A stretch of DNA of 64,000 nucleotides from Desulfofundulus thermosubterraneus DSM 16057 (GTDB lineage Bacteria > Bacillota > Desulfotomaculia > Desulfotomaculales > Desulfovirgulaceae), in the NCBI RefSeq assembly GCF_900142025.1, contig NZ_FQZM01000015.1:17894-81893 (forward strand), in the 5' to 3' direction. Below the pieces are notes generated by a model. The model saw nothing but the letters and a program-made list of their open reading frames with translations, did no database searches and was not told the DNA's origin. Position 1 is the first letter of the stretch. Every line of letters starts with the position of its first letter. Below, piece by piece: positions 18,387 to 27,986 of this stretch. A program made the position numbers and the translations under genes.

Positions 18387-19277
18387 CTATTTTTTTTGAC
18401 ATAAGGGGCAACCGGTACATTCCCGTACCCGGCCCCAAAAGACAAGGTAGATCGTTTCCATGACGGTATTTTTTTGCCCGGAATCCGCATTGTGAATAAC
18501 AATATGTTTGGGCGCCAGGGTAATCAAGGTGCTGATCAGCATGTCCTCATAATTAATTTCCCCGTCGGTTAAATCTATAAACAAATTTTCCAGGTAGTCT
18601 ACCCTGAGAACCTGTTTTTGGTCGTCTAACAGTCTAAACGCCCCACCGGGCAGCCTGAGCACATGCACCAGTTCCACACGGGATTCCTGAATTTCCACAA
18701 AATATTTAAGCAGCTGGATAAATTCCTGATATTCCCTCTCCATCAGGAAGTCGTCCACTGCCCTTTCCACGGCCTGCTCCAATTCTTCCATGTAATCCTT
18801 CAGCCGGAAACGGATAAAGCCCTCTACGATGATCTGGTTGTTTTGCCGCAAAAAATCTAAAATCTTATCCATAATCTTTTTCTTAAACAGGCGCTGGTAA
18901 CCCCCTTTTTGACCGCTCTTACCGTAACCCAGGTGACCAAGGGCATACTTGAAAATGTTTTGCCGCTCCTCCTCGTTAAAATAATAATAGTTCTCTCTGA
19001 TCATATCTTTGAGCAGCAATTGTTGCCACTGGCCCAAAATTAGATCGGAGAGAGAGCGGGCAATATGGTGGCGAAAAATGGCCTGAATGTCTTCCCTTTG
19101 CCCTCCACCGGGCATTATCTGACAGGATACAAAGTTAAACCTGCCGGCCGAGCTTTCTTTCAAACTTACCTTTAGCCCCTCTTTTTCTAAATTTTTCATT
19201 TCCCGCCCCAATCGGAACCTAATGAGATCTATGTGCCGGGCCGTCCCGATGGAGATACCGGTCATCAATTTCACCAT
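18387..19277 (-). CDS. ytxC: Putative sporulation protein YtxC
   Basis: A 296-residue YtxC-like protein of spore formers, without a known biochemical activity. It is predicted soluble, rich in Gln and charged helices, with the central block EGFIRFRLKDYMEELEQAVE (about 148-167), the later DGEINYEDMLISTLITLAPK and a C-terminal CTGCPLC cluster (about 287-293) that could bind metal. The start may be GTG at 19277 or the ATG four codons later. Its presence supports a spore-forming host. Confidence 0.85.
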   Translation of the reverse strand: MVKLMTGISIGTARHIDLIRFRLGREMKNLEKEGLKVSLKESSAGRFNFVSCQIMPGGGQREDIQAIFRHHIARSLSDLILGQWQQLLLKDMIRENYYYFNEEERQNIFKYALGHLGYGKSGQKGGYQRLFKKKIMDKILDFLRQNNQIIVEGFIRFRLKDYMEELEQAVERAVDDFLMEREYQEFIQLLKYFVEIQESRVELVHVLRLPGGAFRLLDDQKQVLRVDYLENLFIDLTDGEINYEDMLISTLITLAPKHIVIHNADSGQKNTVMETIYLVFWGRVRECTGCPLCQKK

Positions 19278-19499
19278 CCTTTCCGTTCTAGTATATGTGC
19301 GGCTAAAAACCAGTATACAACCAGCCTTTCCCGTAATAATGTGGTTCTTCTAGAGGCAAACAACTTGACGTGGTTGTTTTTTGCTCGACCTCATGAATCA
19401 TGGAATCTACTTTCCTGTCCCTCATTTACGTGGAATTCAATCTTATGGGTCAATTACCTTCGGCGTTTAAATTCAGCCCATTTATCTAAAAATAAGGAT

Positions 19500-20666
19500 A
19501 TGACAAAGAAAAAGCTGCTTTCCGTTTTCACAATAGCCGCAACCTATATTGGAACAGTGGTGGGGGCAGGTTTTGCGTCCGGCCAGGAAGTACTGCAGTT
19601 TTTCGGTTACTTTGGCCTGCCCGGAATGCTGGGATTGGTTTTGACTACAATTCTTCTGGCCTTTTTTGGTTACCTGATTTTGGACCTGGGAAGGAGGCTT
19701 AACGCGGATTCTCACTTACCTCTTGTTCGTTACGCCGGCGGGAAATGGGTGGGTACGGCTATAGATTGGGTGATTACCCTTTTCCTGTTTGGCGGCCTGG
19801 TCACCATGGGAGCGGGGGCCGGGGCAATTTTTACGGAACAATTAGGGCTACCCTTCTTTTGGGGCAGCCTGGCAATGATTGTCATTTCCCTTGTCACGGT
19901 ACTTACCGGCATTACCGGGGTGGTTACTTCCATCAGTTTCGTAGTACCACTGCTGCTGGCGGCAGTGTTTGGGGTGGCCATATATACCATCACCACAGAT
20001 TTCGGCGCCCTAGCATCGACACTCAGCGTCTACGCCAACCCCGGAAAAGCACCGGTACCCTTCTGGCCCTTGACGGCCCTTTTGTATGCCTCTTATAACC
20101 TGGTGCTGTCGGTAGCCATACTTGCTCCCCTGGGCAGCATGTCCGATGCCCGGAGATTGAAAATAGGCGCCATTCTGGGAGGAATCGGCCTGGGAATAGG
20201 CGCAGCCGCCATTAACCTTTCTATTTTATCGCATATCGACCGGGCGGCAAACTTTGAAATACCCATGATCTACGTGGCAGGCACCATTTCACCTCTGGCC
20301 CGTATCGGGTATATCATTGTGCTTCTAGCTGAAATTTATACCACGGCTGTTAGCAGTCTTTACGGCTTCGTAGCCAGGATGGGCAAACAGGGTACGGCAA
20401 AGTACCTCTGGATTACCTTAGGGGCGGGAGCGGCTGCTTTCGGCCTGGCGCAATTTGGTTTTTCAAATCTGGTGGGCACGCTATTCCCGGCGGTGGGCTT
20501 CGCGGGGCTTTTACTCCTGGGTTCCCTGGTATACGGTTTTATTAAGGATAGAAAGGTAAAGCCAGCAATGGAGGCTAGAGAGGCCGTCCTGGCCCGCCAA
20601 CCCACCCCGGCTATGGCTTTTGAGGTGGCTGAGGAGTTGGCCGGAGAGGGAAAAGATGGTAATTAA
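19500..20666 (+). CDS. YkvI-like membrane transporter
   Basis: A 388-residue inner-membrane protein with about ten hydrophobic segments, resembling the YkvI family of putative amino-acid/ion symporters (LeuT-like fold). It starts MTKKKLLSVFTIAATYIGTV, followed by GAGFASGQEVLQFFGYFG, the broken first-helix region typical of this fold. The ATG at 19500 follows AAGG closely, a weak ribosome site; the frame is open upstream but without family-like sequence. The C-terminal tail (about 30 residues) is polar. Substrate unknown. Confidence 0.85.
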   Translation: MTKKKLLSVFTIAATYIGTVVGAGFASGQEVLQFFGYFGLPGMLGLVLTTILLAFFGYLILDLGRRLNADSHLPLVRYAGGKWVGTAIDWVITLFLFGGLVTMGAGAGAIFTEQLGLPFFWGSLAMIVISLVTVLTGITGVVTSISFVVPLLLAAVFGVAIYTITTDFGALASTLSVYANPGKAPVPFWPLTALLYASYNLVLSVAILAPLGSMSDARRLKIGAILGGIGLGIGAAAINLSILSHIDRAANFEIPMIYVAGTISPLARIGYIIVLLAEIYTTAVSSLYGFVARMGKQGTAKYLWITLGAGAAAFGLAQFGFSNLVGTLFPAVGFAGLLLLGSLVYGFIKDRKVKPAMEAREAVLARQPTPAMAFEVAEELAGEGKDGN

Positions 20667-20749
20667 TCTAAGAAGTTCTCTTGTTGAAAACGGCTGGAAA
20701 AAGGTTTACGATTCACCGCTCCAAAAAAATTGAGCCATTACCTGGGCGA

Positions 20750-21982
20750 TTACTGGGTCGGTTCCCAGGTCTGGCAAAAGTACTGCTCCGGGTTATGGGA
20801 GTTGTTCAAAGCCTCCCGGGCTGCCTTAATGGCACATATATATACATTTTTTAAAGGGACATTCTTTTCCAGGGCGAGGCGGCGGCAATCTTCGTATTCC
20901 GGGCTCATTTGCCAGCCCGAATCATCGCGGCAGGTGGCAACTTTCACGCGCACCGTCCCAAATTCCGTTTCTACACTAATATGTTTCCGGGGCAAACAAA
21001 AACGTTTTTCTCGGCGCCTCCGTACGCCCAGGGTGCTGGTTTCAGCAAAGATAAGTTGCATCAATTCCTCTTCTTTCTCCGGCAGGCAAAGTACTGTCAA
21101 TAAATTACCCGAGCGGCCCTTTTTCATAATGACAGGGGTCAGCCAGACATCCAGGGCCTCTGATGCCAGCAGCTTTTCCGTCACATAAGCAAGTATTTCC
21201 GGATTTAAGTCGTCAATGTTGGTTTGCAGGATGGAGATCTCCTGTTCCGATGCTGGCTGCCGTTCAATTCCCTCGCCGATAAAAACCCGCAAAAAATTAG
21301 GAATCCCATATTCTCTGGTTCCCAGTCCGTATCCTATTTGGGCAATTTTCATTGCCGGCAGGGGCCCAAAACCTCTGGCCAGAGCAGCTACAATGGCCGC
21401 TCCCGTTGGGGTAACGAGTTCTCCTTCCACCTCCACGGGGCGAATGGGGAAACCCTTGAGAAGTTCGGCGGTGGCCGGTGCCGGAATGGGAAGCACGCCG
21501 TGTTGAGTCTGGATAGTTCCGTATCCGGTGGGTAGAGGAGAACAATAAACTTTTTCCACGCCCGCTTCTCGTAAGGCGATTGACGTCCCCACGATGTCCA
21601 CTATTGAGTCGATTGCCCCGACCTCGTGAAAGTGAACATGGCGGGGCTCAACCCCGTGAACCTTGCCTTCCGCCCGGGCCAACTTTTCAAAAATGTCCAG
21701 GGCACAACGTTTGACTTGCGGGTGCAGTCCGCTACCCTCAATGATGCGTCTGATATCTTCCCAGGTTCGGTGAGGGTGGTGATATTGTTCCATTTCCACC
21801 AGAAACCTGGTGCCCTGAAAACCGTGGGTTTTATCCTGATAAATTTTCAGGGAATAGCCTTCCAAGCCTAAAAGATCCAGCTGGCTTTGTACAGCCGCCG
21901 GGGGTACGCCGGCGTCTATTAACGCACCCAGCATCATGTCGCCACTGATCCCGCTGAAGCAGTCCAGGTAAAGTATTTTCAC
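20750..21982 (-). CDS. larC: Nickel-pincer cofactor biosynthesis protein LarC
   Basis: A 410-residue LarC, the CTP-dependent enzyme that inserts nickel into the pyridinium dithiocarboxylate precursor of the nickel-pincer (NPN) cofactor. Characteristic blocks: N-terminal LYLDCFSGISGDMMLGALID, HVHFHEVGAIDSIVDIVG (about 115), ELVTPTGAAIVAALA (about 190), LQTNIDDLNPEILAYV (about 255) and TPVIMKKGRSGNLLTVL. GTG at 21982 is chosen because AAGGAG lies 8 nt upstream. It is the last gene of the catabolic island; LarE lies 32 kb away, and LarB was not seen. Confidence 0.93.
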   Translation of the reverse strand: MKILYLDCFSGISGDMMLGALIDAGVPPAAVQSQLDLLGLEGYSLKIYQDKTHGFQGTRFLVEMEQYHHPHRTWEDIRRIIEGSGLHPQVKRCALDIFEKLARAEGKVHGVEPRHVHFHEVGAIDSIVDIVGTSIALREAGVEKVYCSPLPTGYGTIQTQHGVLPIPAPATAELLKGFPIRPVEVEGELVTPTGAAIVAALARGFGPLPAMKIAQIGYGLGTREYGIPNFLRVFIGEGIERQPASEQEISILQTNIDDLNPEILAYVTEKLLASEALDVWLTPVIMKKGRSGNLLTVLCLPEKEEELMQLIFAETSTLGVRRRREKRFCLPRKHISVETEFGTVRVKVATCRDDSGWQMSPEYEDCRRLALEKNVPLKNVYICAIKAAREALNNSHNPEQYFCQTWEPTQ

Positions 21983-22123
21983 CTTCGCGTCTCCTTCGAA
22001 CTTTAGTTTATGGAGCAAATAAATTTAAACGCATTTGCAGTTTCGCTAACCCGGTCTAAAGCGAGCTGCTGTGATGCCGCGCGGAGCTGGGAAAGAACGA
22101 GTTTATCCGCTACTTCCCCTTGT

Positions 22124-22894
22124 TCAACTGTAATAAAACCTTTCACCAGTCTGTGGTTTTGGGGTTCTTAAATATCTTACACCCGTCCAGATCAAAACGG
22201 CGGAGAATATGATACGCAGAGCTCCCTCGGGCAGGACATGGGCAAGGGAGCCACCCAGATATGTGCCTATCAGGATACCCGGGATTAATCCCGGCAGGAT
22301 GCTTGCGCTGACATTCCCCAAACACCAGTGGGTATAAGCGCCGGCTATTCCTACAGGAACCATGGCGAGGAGGGAACAACCCTGCGCGGTATACTGGGTG
22401 AAGCCAATTAACAGCACCATGGAAGGCACCATTATCGTTCCCCCGCCAACCCCCATCATCCCGGAGAGGAAGCCGGTAAAAATACCTGTTAATAAGAGAA
22501 TAAACATTTCTAACCAGCCTGTGGTATGCAGCGATACGTGGGGCAAGTAAGGTTTTAAAAGCAAGAGCAGGGAGACCAGGATTAAAAACCCGCCAAAGGA
22601 CCTTTTGAGCTTCCATTCGGGAAGGGCATTGGCATAGCGCGCTCCTGCCCTGGCGGTAAATATGGCAGTGGAAGCCAAAAGGCTGGAGGCAAATATATCC
22701 ACCGAACCATTTAAGGCATAGGTGACAGCCCCCGAAATTCCGGTGAAAACGAGTGCTACAAGGCTCGTACCGTGGGCCTTATGCTGCCCCATCTTCAGGA
22801 TGCCCACCATCAGGGGAATCATGATCACCCCGCCGCCGAGACCCACAAGTCCCCCAAAGAAACCAGCTGCTAATCCTATCAATAAACTAATCAT
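22124..22894 (-). CDS. TauE/SafE family permease (TSUP)
   Basis: A 256-residue membrane protein with about eight hydrophobic segments in two repeats, each carrying the family's glycine motif: GFFGGLVGLGGGVIMIPLMV (about 11-30) and GFLSGMMGVGGGTIMVPSMV (about 140-159). TSUP proteins move anions such as sulfite, sulfoacetate or organic acids. Its place between UbiD and LarC suggests that it imports a substrate or exports a product of the island. The substrate is unknown. The ribosome site is weak: AGGAGG lies about 30 nt upstream of the ATG. Confidence 0.88.
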   Translation of the reverse strand: MISLLIGLAAGFFGGLVGLGGGVIMIPLMVGILKMGQHKAHGTSLVALVFTGISGAVTYALNGSVDIFASSLLASTAIFTARAGARYANALPEWKLKRSFGGFLILVSLLLLLKPYLPHVSLHTTGWLEMFILLLTGIFTGFLSGMMGVGGGTIMVPSMVLLIGFTQYTAQGCSLLAMVPVGIAGAYTHWCLGNVSASILPGLIPGILIGTYLGGSLAHVLPEGALRIIFSAVLIWTGVRYLRTPKPQTGERFYYS

Positions 22895-22974
22895 TTTTGT
22901 TATTCTAGTAAAACCTTTACCCTCCTAAATTTGCCTGTTAATCAAGTGAGGTCCAGGTCACACGTTATAAAACA

Positions 22975-24357
22975 TTATAACACCGTTTTTTGTTCATGGT
23001 CCTCAAAGTAATCCTCAAGTTTGATCTTTTCAAAATCCGGGATTTTAATTTTTTCGAAACGTTCCGCCGGGGCACCAAGCGGCACAGTTGCATCAATGCC
23101 CATTTTATCACTCACACCGTCATCGCTGGAAGGATCGAGTTTGTTTCCATGTGCTCCAGAAATTATGATCACATCTCTACCGGCCTGGCAACGGGTAGCA
23201 ATGGCCCACTCCACATCTTCGGAGTTAAAAATATCTACATCTTTATCTACAACTACTACATGCTTAATTTCCGCACTGCTGGCAAAGGCAGCAAACATGG
23301 CATTTTTAGCCTCTCCTTCGTTTCTCTTATCGATGGCGATAACAGCATGGTAGCGGCATGCGCCTCCAGGTGTTAAGCGCACTGCCTGAACCGTAGGGAC
23401 TGCCTGCTTGACGATTTGGAAGAGACCCGCCTCCCGCGGAATAGCTCCCAACAGCAAATGCTCCTTTGTCGCTGCCACGATGGTCTGATAGATTGGCTGG
23501 CGCCTGCAGGTAACAGCATCAATAACAATTACGGGTTTTTTGCTGGCAGGCCCGTAATACTTCGGATACTCACCGAAGGGCCCTTCCATTTCACGCACCC
23601 CGGGCAGCAACCGCCCTTCTAAGACTATTTCTGCATGCGCCGGTACTTCTATATCCACTGTTTCACACTTGACTAACTGAAGGGGCTCTCCATGAAGGGC
23701 ACCGGCAATTTCCAGTTCATCAACCCCAAAGGGTGTAATTGCCTGTGATGCCAGCAAGGTAAGGGGATCTACACCGATAACCAGCGCCACTTCCAGCGGC
23801 CGGTCGTTTTCTTCCGCTTTTTGGAATATATGCCACAGGTGGCGGGGTAAAATTAGGATGCCCAGTTTGTTTGGACCCAGCACCTGAAGCCTGTGGATGG
23901 AAACATTACGAACCCCAGTTGAAGGGTCTTTGGCAATAAGAAGAGCGGCAGTGATATACGGCCCGGCATCCTTCTCGTGATGGGTCGGAACAGGAAACAT
24001 AGAAACAATGTCAATATGATCTCGTATAATAACTTCTTTGACAGGAGCCTGTTCCCTACTAATGAGACGGCACGGCACGGGATTGGCTTGAGCCGCGGCA
24101 AATTTAGTCACTACTTCAGCTATGCTTACACCCATAGCTTCGGCAATCATCTGCCTGGTGGATAATATGCCGGCTACTACGGGCATGGAATAGCCTTTCA
24201 CTTTCTCAAACTTGACCGCCCACTGCCCGTCTGCCTTCTTGGCCACGGCAGCCAGTTCGAAAACCGGGTCAACTTCCCTTTTGATTTTCTTCAGATACCC
24301 CCTGGTTTCCAGCGCTTCCAACCAGCTGCGAAGGGTATGGTAACTCACTGTAATCAT
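22975..24357 (-). CDS. UbiD-family (prenylated-FMN) decarboxylase
   Basis: A 460-residue UbiD-like enzyme that (de)carboxylates aromatic or alpha,beta-unsaturated acids with prenylated FMN. It starts MITVSYHTLRSWLEALETRG, with VSIHRLQVLGPNKLGI in the cofactor region and the signature MEGPFGEYPKYYG (about 277-289) carrying the paired Glu. The tail has GSDDGVSDKMGIDAT-like sequence. ATG at 24357 follows a purine-rich GAAGGGAAGAGG site. It starts 10 bp after the Fe-alcohol dehydrogenase stop. UbiX, which makes the cofactor, is not in the window. Substrate unknown. Confidence 0.92.
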   Translation of the reverse strand: MITVSYHTLRSWLEALETRGYLKKIKREVDPVFELAAVAKKADGQWAVKFEKVKGYSMPVVAGILSTRQMIAEAMGVSIAEVVTKFAAAQANPVPCRLISREQAPVKEVIIRDHIDIVSMFPVPTHHEKDAGPYITAALLIAKDPSTGVRNVSIHRLQVLGPNKLGILILPRHLWHIFQKAEENDRPLEVALVIGVDPLTLLASQAITPFGVDELEIAGALHGEPLQLVKCETVDIEVPAHAEIVLEGRLLPGVREMEGPFGEYPKYYGPASKKPVIVIDAVTCRRQPIYQTIVAATKEHLLLGAIPREAGLFQIVKQAVPTVQAVRLTPGGACRYHAVIAIDKRNEGEAKNAMFAAFASSAEIKHVVVVDKDVDIFNSEDVEWAIATRCQAGRDVIIISGAHGNKLDPSSDDGVSDKMGIDATVPLGAPAERFEKIKIPDFEKIKLEDYFEDHEQKTVL

Positions 24358-24367
24358 CCTCTTCCCT

Positions 24368-25522
24368 TCATAAAGCTTTCCGCAGTATGGCCATGATATC
24401 TTTTTCCGTGACCGCTCGCGGATTAAACTTGAGCATACCATGTCCCATGGCATCCTTAGCCATGCCTTCAATCATATCCCCGGTTACTCCCACGTCTCCC
24501 AACCTGCGCGGCAAGGAAATGTCTTTCACCAGCTCGCGTACGGCTTTAACTGAACGCAAAGCCGCTTCTCTTAGACTCAAGCCCTTGACGTTCTCACCCA
24601 GGGCAATTGCTATTTTGCTAAACTTTTCCATTCTGGCCATCGCGTTAAACTCCATAACATAGGGCAGGAGAAGACCTATCGCCATCCCGTGGCTCACGTG
24701 CGCGTGCCCGCTCAAAGCTGCTCCGATGGAATGGGTAAGGCCCAGCAAGGAATTATTGAACGCCATGCCGGCTAACAGACTGCCTAAAGACATTCTGGTA
24801 CGTGCTTCTTTATCACTTCCGTCAGCCACCGCGGTTCTAAGGCTTTCTCCAATTAGTTCAATAGCCTTTAAAGCGAGCGCTTCAGCAGGCGGCTGTGCCT
24901 TGAGGGAGACATAGGTTTCTATGGCATGGGACAGGGCGTCAATCCCGCTCGCCGCGGTTACGGACGGTGGAGCCGTCATCGTAAGGAGCGGATCAACCAC
25001 GGCAACTTCCGGTGCCAAAAAGGGACTGGAAATGGTTATTTTCATTCTATTTTCCCAATCCGAGAGAACGGCAAACGTCGTAACTTCGCTACCTGTACCG
25101 GAAGTGGTAGGAATTGCGATCAGGGGTGTAACCGGAGCTCTGGGAACCTTGTTTACACCGGCATAGTCCCTGATATGACCGCCGTTCTCTACTATTACCC
25201 TGGCCCCCTTTGCCGTGTCAATCGGGCTACCCCCGCCAACCGCTAAAATCAAATCACATTTGTTTTCCCTAAAACATGAAGCACAACGATGAATGGTCTC
25301 CAGGCCCGGATCCGGTTCAACATCATCGAAGACCACATTTTCTATTCCTGCGTCGCTTAAAATCTTCTCAACTTTTTCCAGAATTCCGGCTTTCCTAACC
25401 CCCTGATCCGTAACAACCAGGATACGCTTCGCATTGTAGTTGCGGCACCAGTCAACAATGCCGGACACAACATTGGCCCCAAAACAAACTGTGGTCTTCA
25501 GCTGAAACGTAAACGCTTCCAT
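24368..25522 (-). CDS. Iron-containing alcohol dehydrogenase 2
   Basis: A 384-residue group III (Fe-ADH) NAD(P)-dependent dehydrogenase. Visible: nucleotide loop LAVGGGSPIDTAKGA (about 95-109), IPTTSGTGSEVTTFAVLSD (about 137-155) and the metal ligands in DALSHAIETYVS (about 195), GLTHSIGAALSGHAHVSHG (about 260-278). It lies 33 bp after AOR-1 and 10 bp before UbiD on one strand, so it probably interconverts an alcohol and aldehyde of the same pathway. Substrate not predictable. Confidence 0.92.
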   Translation of the reverse strand: MEAFTFQLKTTVCFGANVVSGIVDWCRNYNAKRILVVTDQGVRKAGILEKVEKILSDAGIENVVFDDVEPDPGLETIHRCASCFRENKCDLILAVGGGSPIDTAKGARVIVENGGHIRDYAGVNKVPRAPVTPLIAIPTTSGTGSEVTTFAVLSDWENRMKITISSPFLAPEVAVVDPLLTMTAPPSVTAASGIDALSHAIETYVSLKAQPPAEALALKAIELIGESLRTAVADGSDKEARTRMSLGSLLAGMAFNNSLLGLTHSIGAALSGHAHVSHGMAIGLLLPYVMEFNAMARMEKFSKIAIALGENVKGLSLREAALRSVKAVRELVKDISLPRRLGDVGVTGDMIEGMAKDAMGHGMLKFNPRAVTEKDIMAILRKAL

Positions 25523-25555
25523 TTTGAACCAATCCTCCCTCTCTCAATAAGGTTT

Positions 25556-27409
25556 CTAAAAAATAAAATCACCCAGTCCTAATCTTTCCAATGTTTCTCG
25601 AGTGGGAATACCGTCCTCATCCCAGCCACGGGCGGCATAATACTCGTCAAGCATCCTGTCCAGGGGGGGTAAATTTTCAGCGGCTCCCCCGCAGCCCCGT
25701 CTCTGTTCAAGGATGCGAGGCGGTAGAATATCATCCTTACGGCTGATGCCGCATTTTACGTTGTAATAGCGCTTCAAGTTGAAGATCCTTTCTCCGATTT
25801 CCATGAGTTTTTCCGGGGTAAAGTCAAAGCCCGTACCTAACTTAACCCATTCAGCCAGATCCTTTATTCCGACACCACCAAACAACAAAAACTTACATAA
25901 GGCCAGCGAGTCAAAAACACTCATGAGATTTTGAGTGAGGGCCACAAGTTTCCCTTTTCCCTCAACAGAAAACCGGTCAAGCGGCTCGCTGAGCCCAAAT
26001 TCAGGCATGGTCACATTACGCTCAAAGACATGGCTGAACCCTTCTAAATGACAGGCCCCCCTGTTTGCAGTAGCATATCCGAGAGCTATGCTATTGTACG
26101 CCCTTGGGTCGTGGGCCGGGAAACCCATACCCTTGACATGGATGGCAAATTCTTTTGCTTCTGGACCTAATCCGTTAAGTAAAGTCTTAAATCCCCCGGC
26201 CAGGACGGCACCAAAGCCCTTGTTCTGCCCAATCTGGTGAATGAGTTCAATTAAAATCCCCGGGTCGCCCCACCGCAAAACCAGGCCGCCTGTTTCTTCC
26301 TTCCCAATAACACCACGCTCAAATGCTTCTATACTGAAAGCAATCAGATTCGCTGTATCTATGGTGTCTATGCCGTAACGGTTGCAAAGTTCGTTGGCAT
26401 AGCAGATGGCTTCCAGGTTATCTATGAGGCAGGACCCCCCCATTAGACCAAGAGTTTCATACTCGGGGCCACCGCCGTTAACTTCCTTATATGGTCCACT
26501 GGTAATGTTTACCCGGCGCCCGCAACCTATAGGGCAACCTGCGCAGTGGAAGCGACCGCTGAGTACAGTTTCAACCATCCGTGGACCGCTAATACTTTTT
26601 GCTCCTTCTTCCCACTTTCCATCCCGCCAGTTTCGCACGGGGAAATCGCCTATTTGCTCGCAGGGTATTACAAGGCCTGGCGTACCGAACTCTCTGAGAG
26701 CCTTAGTTTTTTCTTTAATCCTTTTTACAGCCTCTCTTACTTTGGCTTTCAGTTCTTCCTCGAAGGCCAGGGTCGGTTTTCTTGTTCCCCGCACTGCAAG
26801 AGCTTTTACGTTCTTGGAGCCTGCAACTGCCCCAAGGCCGCAACGTGCCGCCGCCCGCCCTTCTTTACCATCGGTAAAAAGCCCGGCGATTCTAACCAGA
26901 CGTTCACCTGCAGGGCCAATAGCACACACCTGGGCACCAGGATGTAATTCTTGTAGTCTCTCCGCGGTTTGATAAGTATCCAGCCCCCAGAGTTCTGCGG
27001 CATCCCTTATTTCTACCCCGCCTTCGTTTATCCAGAGATATACCGGAGAATCGGCCTTCCCCAGCAATACTATACCATCGTAGCCGGCCCGTTTCAGCTC
27101 TCTGCCCCAGCTCCCCCCCACACTGGCCTCTCCCCAGATCCCCGTTAGTGGTGACTTGCCGACCACCGAATGCCGCCCCGAAGACGGCACAACCGTCCCT
27201 GTAAGGGGCCCCGTAAAAAATCCCAGGACATTATTCTCTCCAAGGGGATCTGTTTGGGCATCAGTATTCCTAGCTAAAGTAACGGCGCCAAAGCCGCTGC
27301 CTCCCAACCATTTGGAAGCAAAATCATCATCAGTTTCTTCTTCCCACCATTTCTTTTCCGTTAAATTTACCCACAAAATCGTACCTGTATAACCATGTTT
27401 CATATCCAC
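25556..27409 (-). CDS. Aldehyde:ferredoxin oxidoreductase AOR-1
   Basis: A 617-residue tungsten (or molybdenum) bis-pterin enzyme that oxidises aldehydes to acids, or the reverse, using ferredoxin. N-terminal pterin domain: GYTGTILWVNLTEKKW, LGGSGFGAVTLARNT, GPLTGTVVPSSGRH, SKNVKALAVRGTRKP. The [4Fe-4S] ligands are CAGCPIGC (about 290-297) and the Cys in SLALCKFLLFGG (about 505-516). Length matches the family. A MoaD-like gene stops 10 bp upstream. Paralogous to, but clearly distinct from, AOR-2. Confidence 0.95.
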   Translation of the reverse strand: MDMKHGYTGTILWVNLTEKKWWEEETDDDFASKWLGGSGFGAVTLARNTDAQTDPLGENNVLGFFTGPLTGTVVPSSGRHSVVGKSPLTGIWGEASVGGSWGRELKRAGYDGIVLLGKADSPVYLWINEGGVEIRDAAELWGLDTYQTAERLQELHPGAQVCAIGPAGERLVRIAGLFTDGKEGRAAARCGLGAVAGSKNVKALAVRGTRKPTLAFEEELKAKVREAVKRIKEKTKALREFGTPGLVIPCEQIGDFPVRNWRDGKWEEGAKSISGPRMVETVLSGRFHCAGCPIGCGRRVNITSGPYKEVNGGGPEYETLGLMGGSCLIDNLEAICYANELCNRYGIDTIDTANLIAFSIEAFERGVIGKEETGGLVLRWGDPGILIELIHQIGQNKGFGAVLAGGFKTLLNGLGPEAKEFAIHVKGMGFPAHDPRAYNSIALGYATANRGACHLEGFSHVFERNVTMPEFGLSEPLDRFSVEGKGKLVALTQNLMSVFDSLALCKFLLFGGVGIKDLAEWVKLGTGFDFTPEKLMEIGERIFNLKRYYNVKCGISRKDDILPPRILEQRRGCGGAAENLPPLDRMLDEYYAARGWDEDGIPTRETLERLGLGDFIF

Positions 27410-27418
27410 CAGCTCACC

Positions 27419-27664
27419 TTAACCCCCCATAGGCTGTAGCATAATCCATGCCTCCATGTCTTTGTCAATCAGGTCATCGCAACCAACTATTTTGTTGCCG
27501 GCAAGAATCATTACCTGGTCCCGGCCATATTTATCTATGTTGCTTCGCTCAGCAATTAAACTGACTAAATCCCTCACGGTACTATTTCGAGGCATGTCTA
27601 ACTCGGCCTCTGCAGTATCGTCACAGAACTTAAAAGGTGCAAGCAGCTTAACTTTTACTTTCAT
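27419..27664 (-). CDS. MoaD/ThiS-like sulfur carrier 1
   Basis: An 81-residue ubiquitin-fold protein ending ...MLQPMGG, the C-terminal Gly-Gly needed for adenylation and thiocarboxylation. It starts MKVKVKLLAPF and has the loop STVRDLVSLIAERSN. The ATG at 27664 is preferred over one at 27685, because AAGGGG lies between them about 10 nt upstream of the former. It immediately precedes AOR-1, consistent with a dedicated pterin dithiolene sulfur carrier, which is inference. Confidence 0.85.
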   Translation of the reverse strand: MKVKVKLLAPFKFCDDTAEAELDMPRNSTVRDLVSLIAERSNIDKYGRDQVMILAGNKIVGCDDLIDKDMEAWIMLQPMGG

Positions 27665-27986
27665 AACAAGATGACCCCTTACCATAACTATTTAGTGGTT
27701 AAACTGGGCACGCTCTTATCGCCCGGCAAGATTGTTACACGCCGCACCCGCAGGGCACACCCCTACTTTGGGATAAATTCCGGAAGGAAAGCATTGACTC
27801 ATGTAATCCTGGCTAACTAGAAATAAAAATACTTAGGGGGCGAAGATACTCCCCGCACTTTCATTGACGGTGTTCGTAAACCATCGCCCCCAAAAGATGA
27901 GAACGGTGCCGGTATGTCACCTACCAGTCCCTGCTTACTTTTTTGCAGTAAAAACACAAAAAAACTCAAGGAAAGCCAACCAAAGA
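27665..27986. other. Intergenic region between MoaD-1 and the pterin-binding protein gene
   Basis: Over 300 bp without a credible gene. The minus strand has GGGGGCGA and TCGCCCCC arms (8 bp, ends at about 27836 and 27893) followed by TAAGTATTTTTATTTC, a possible long-loop terminator. A 21-base segment (27871-27891) nearly repeats bases inside the end of the neighbouring gene. Confidence 0.45.
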
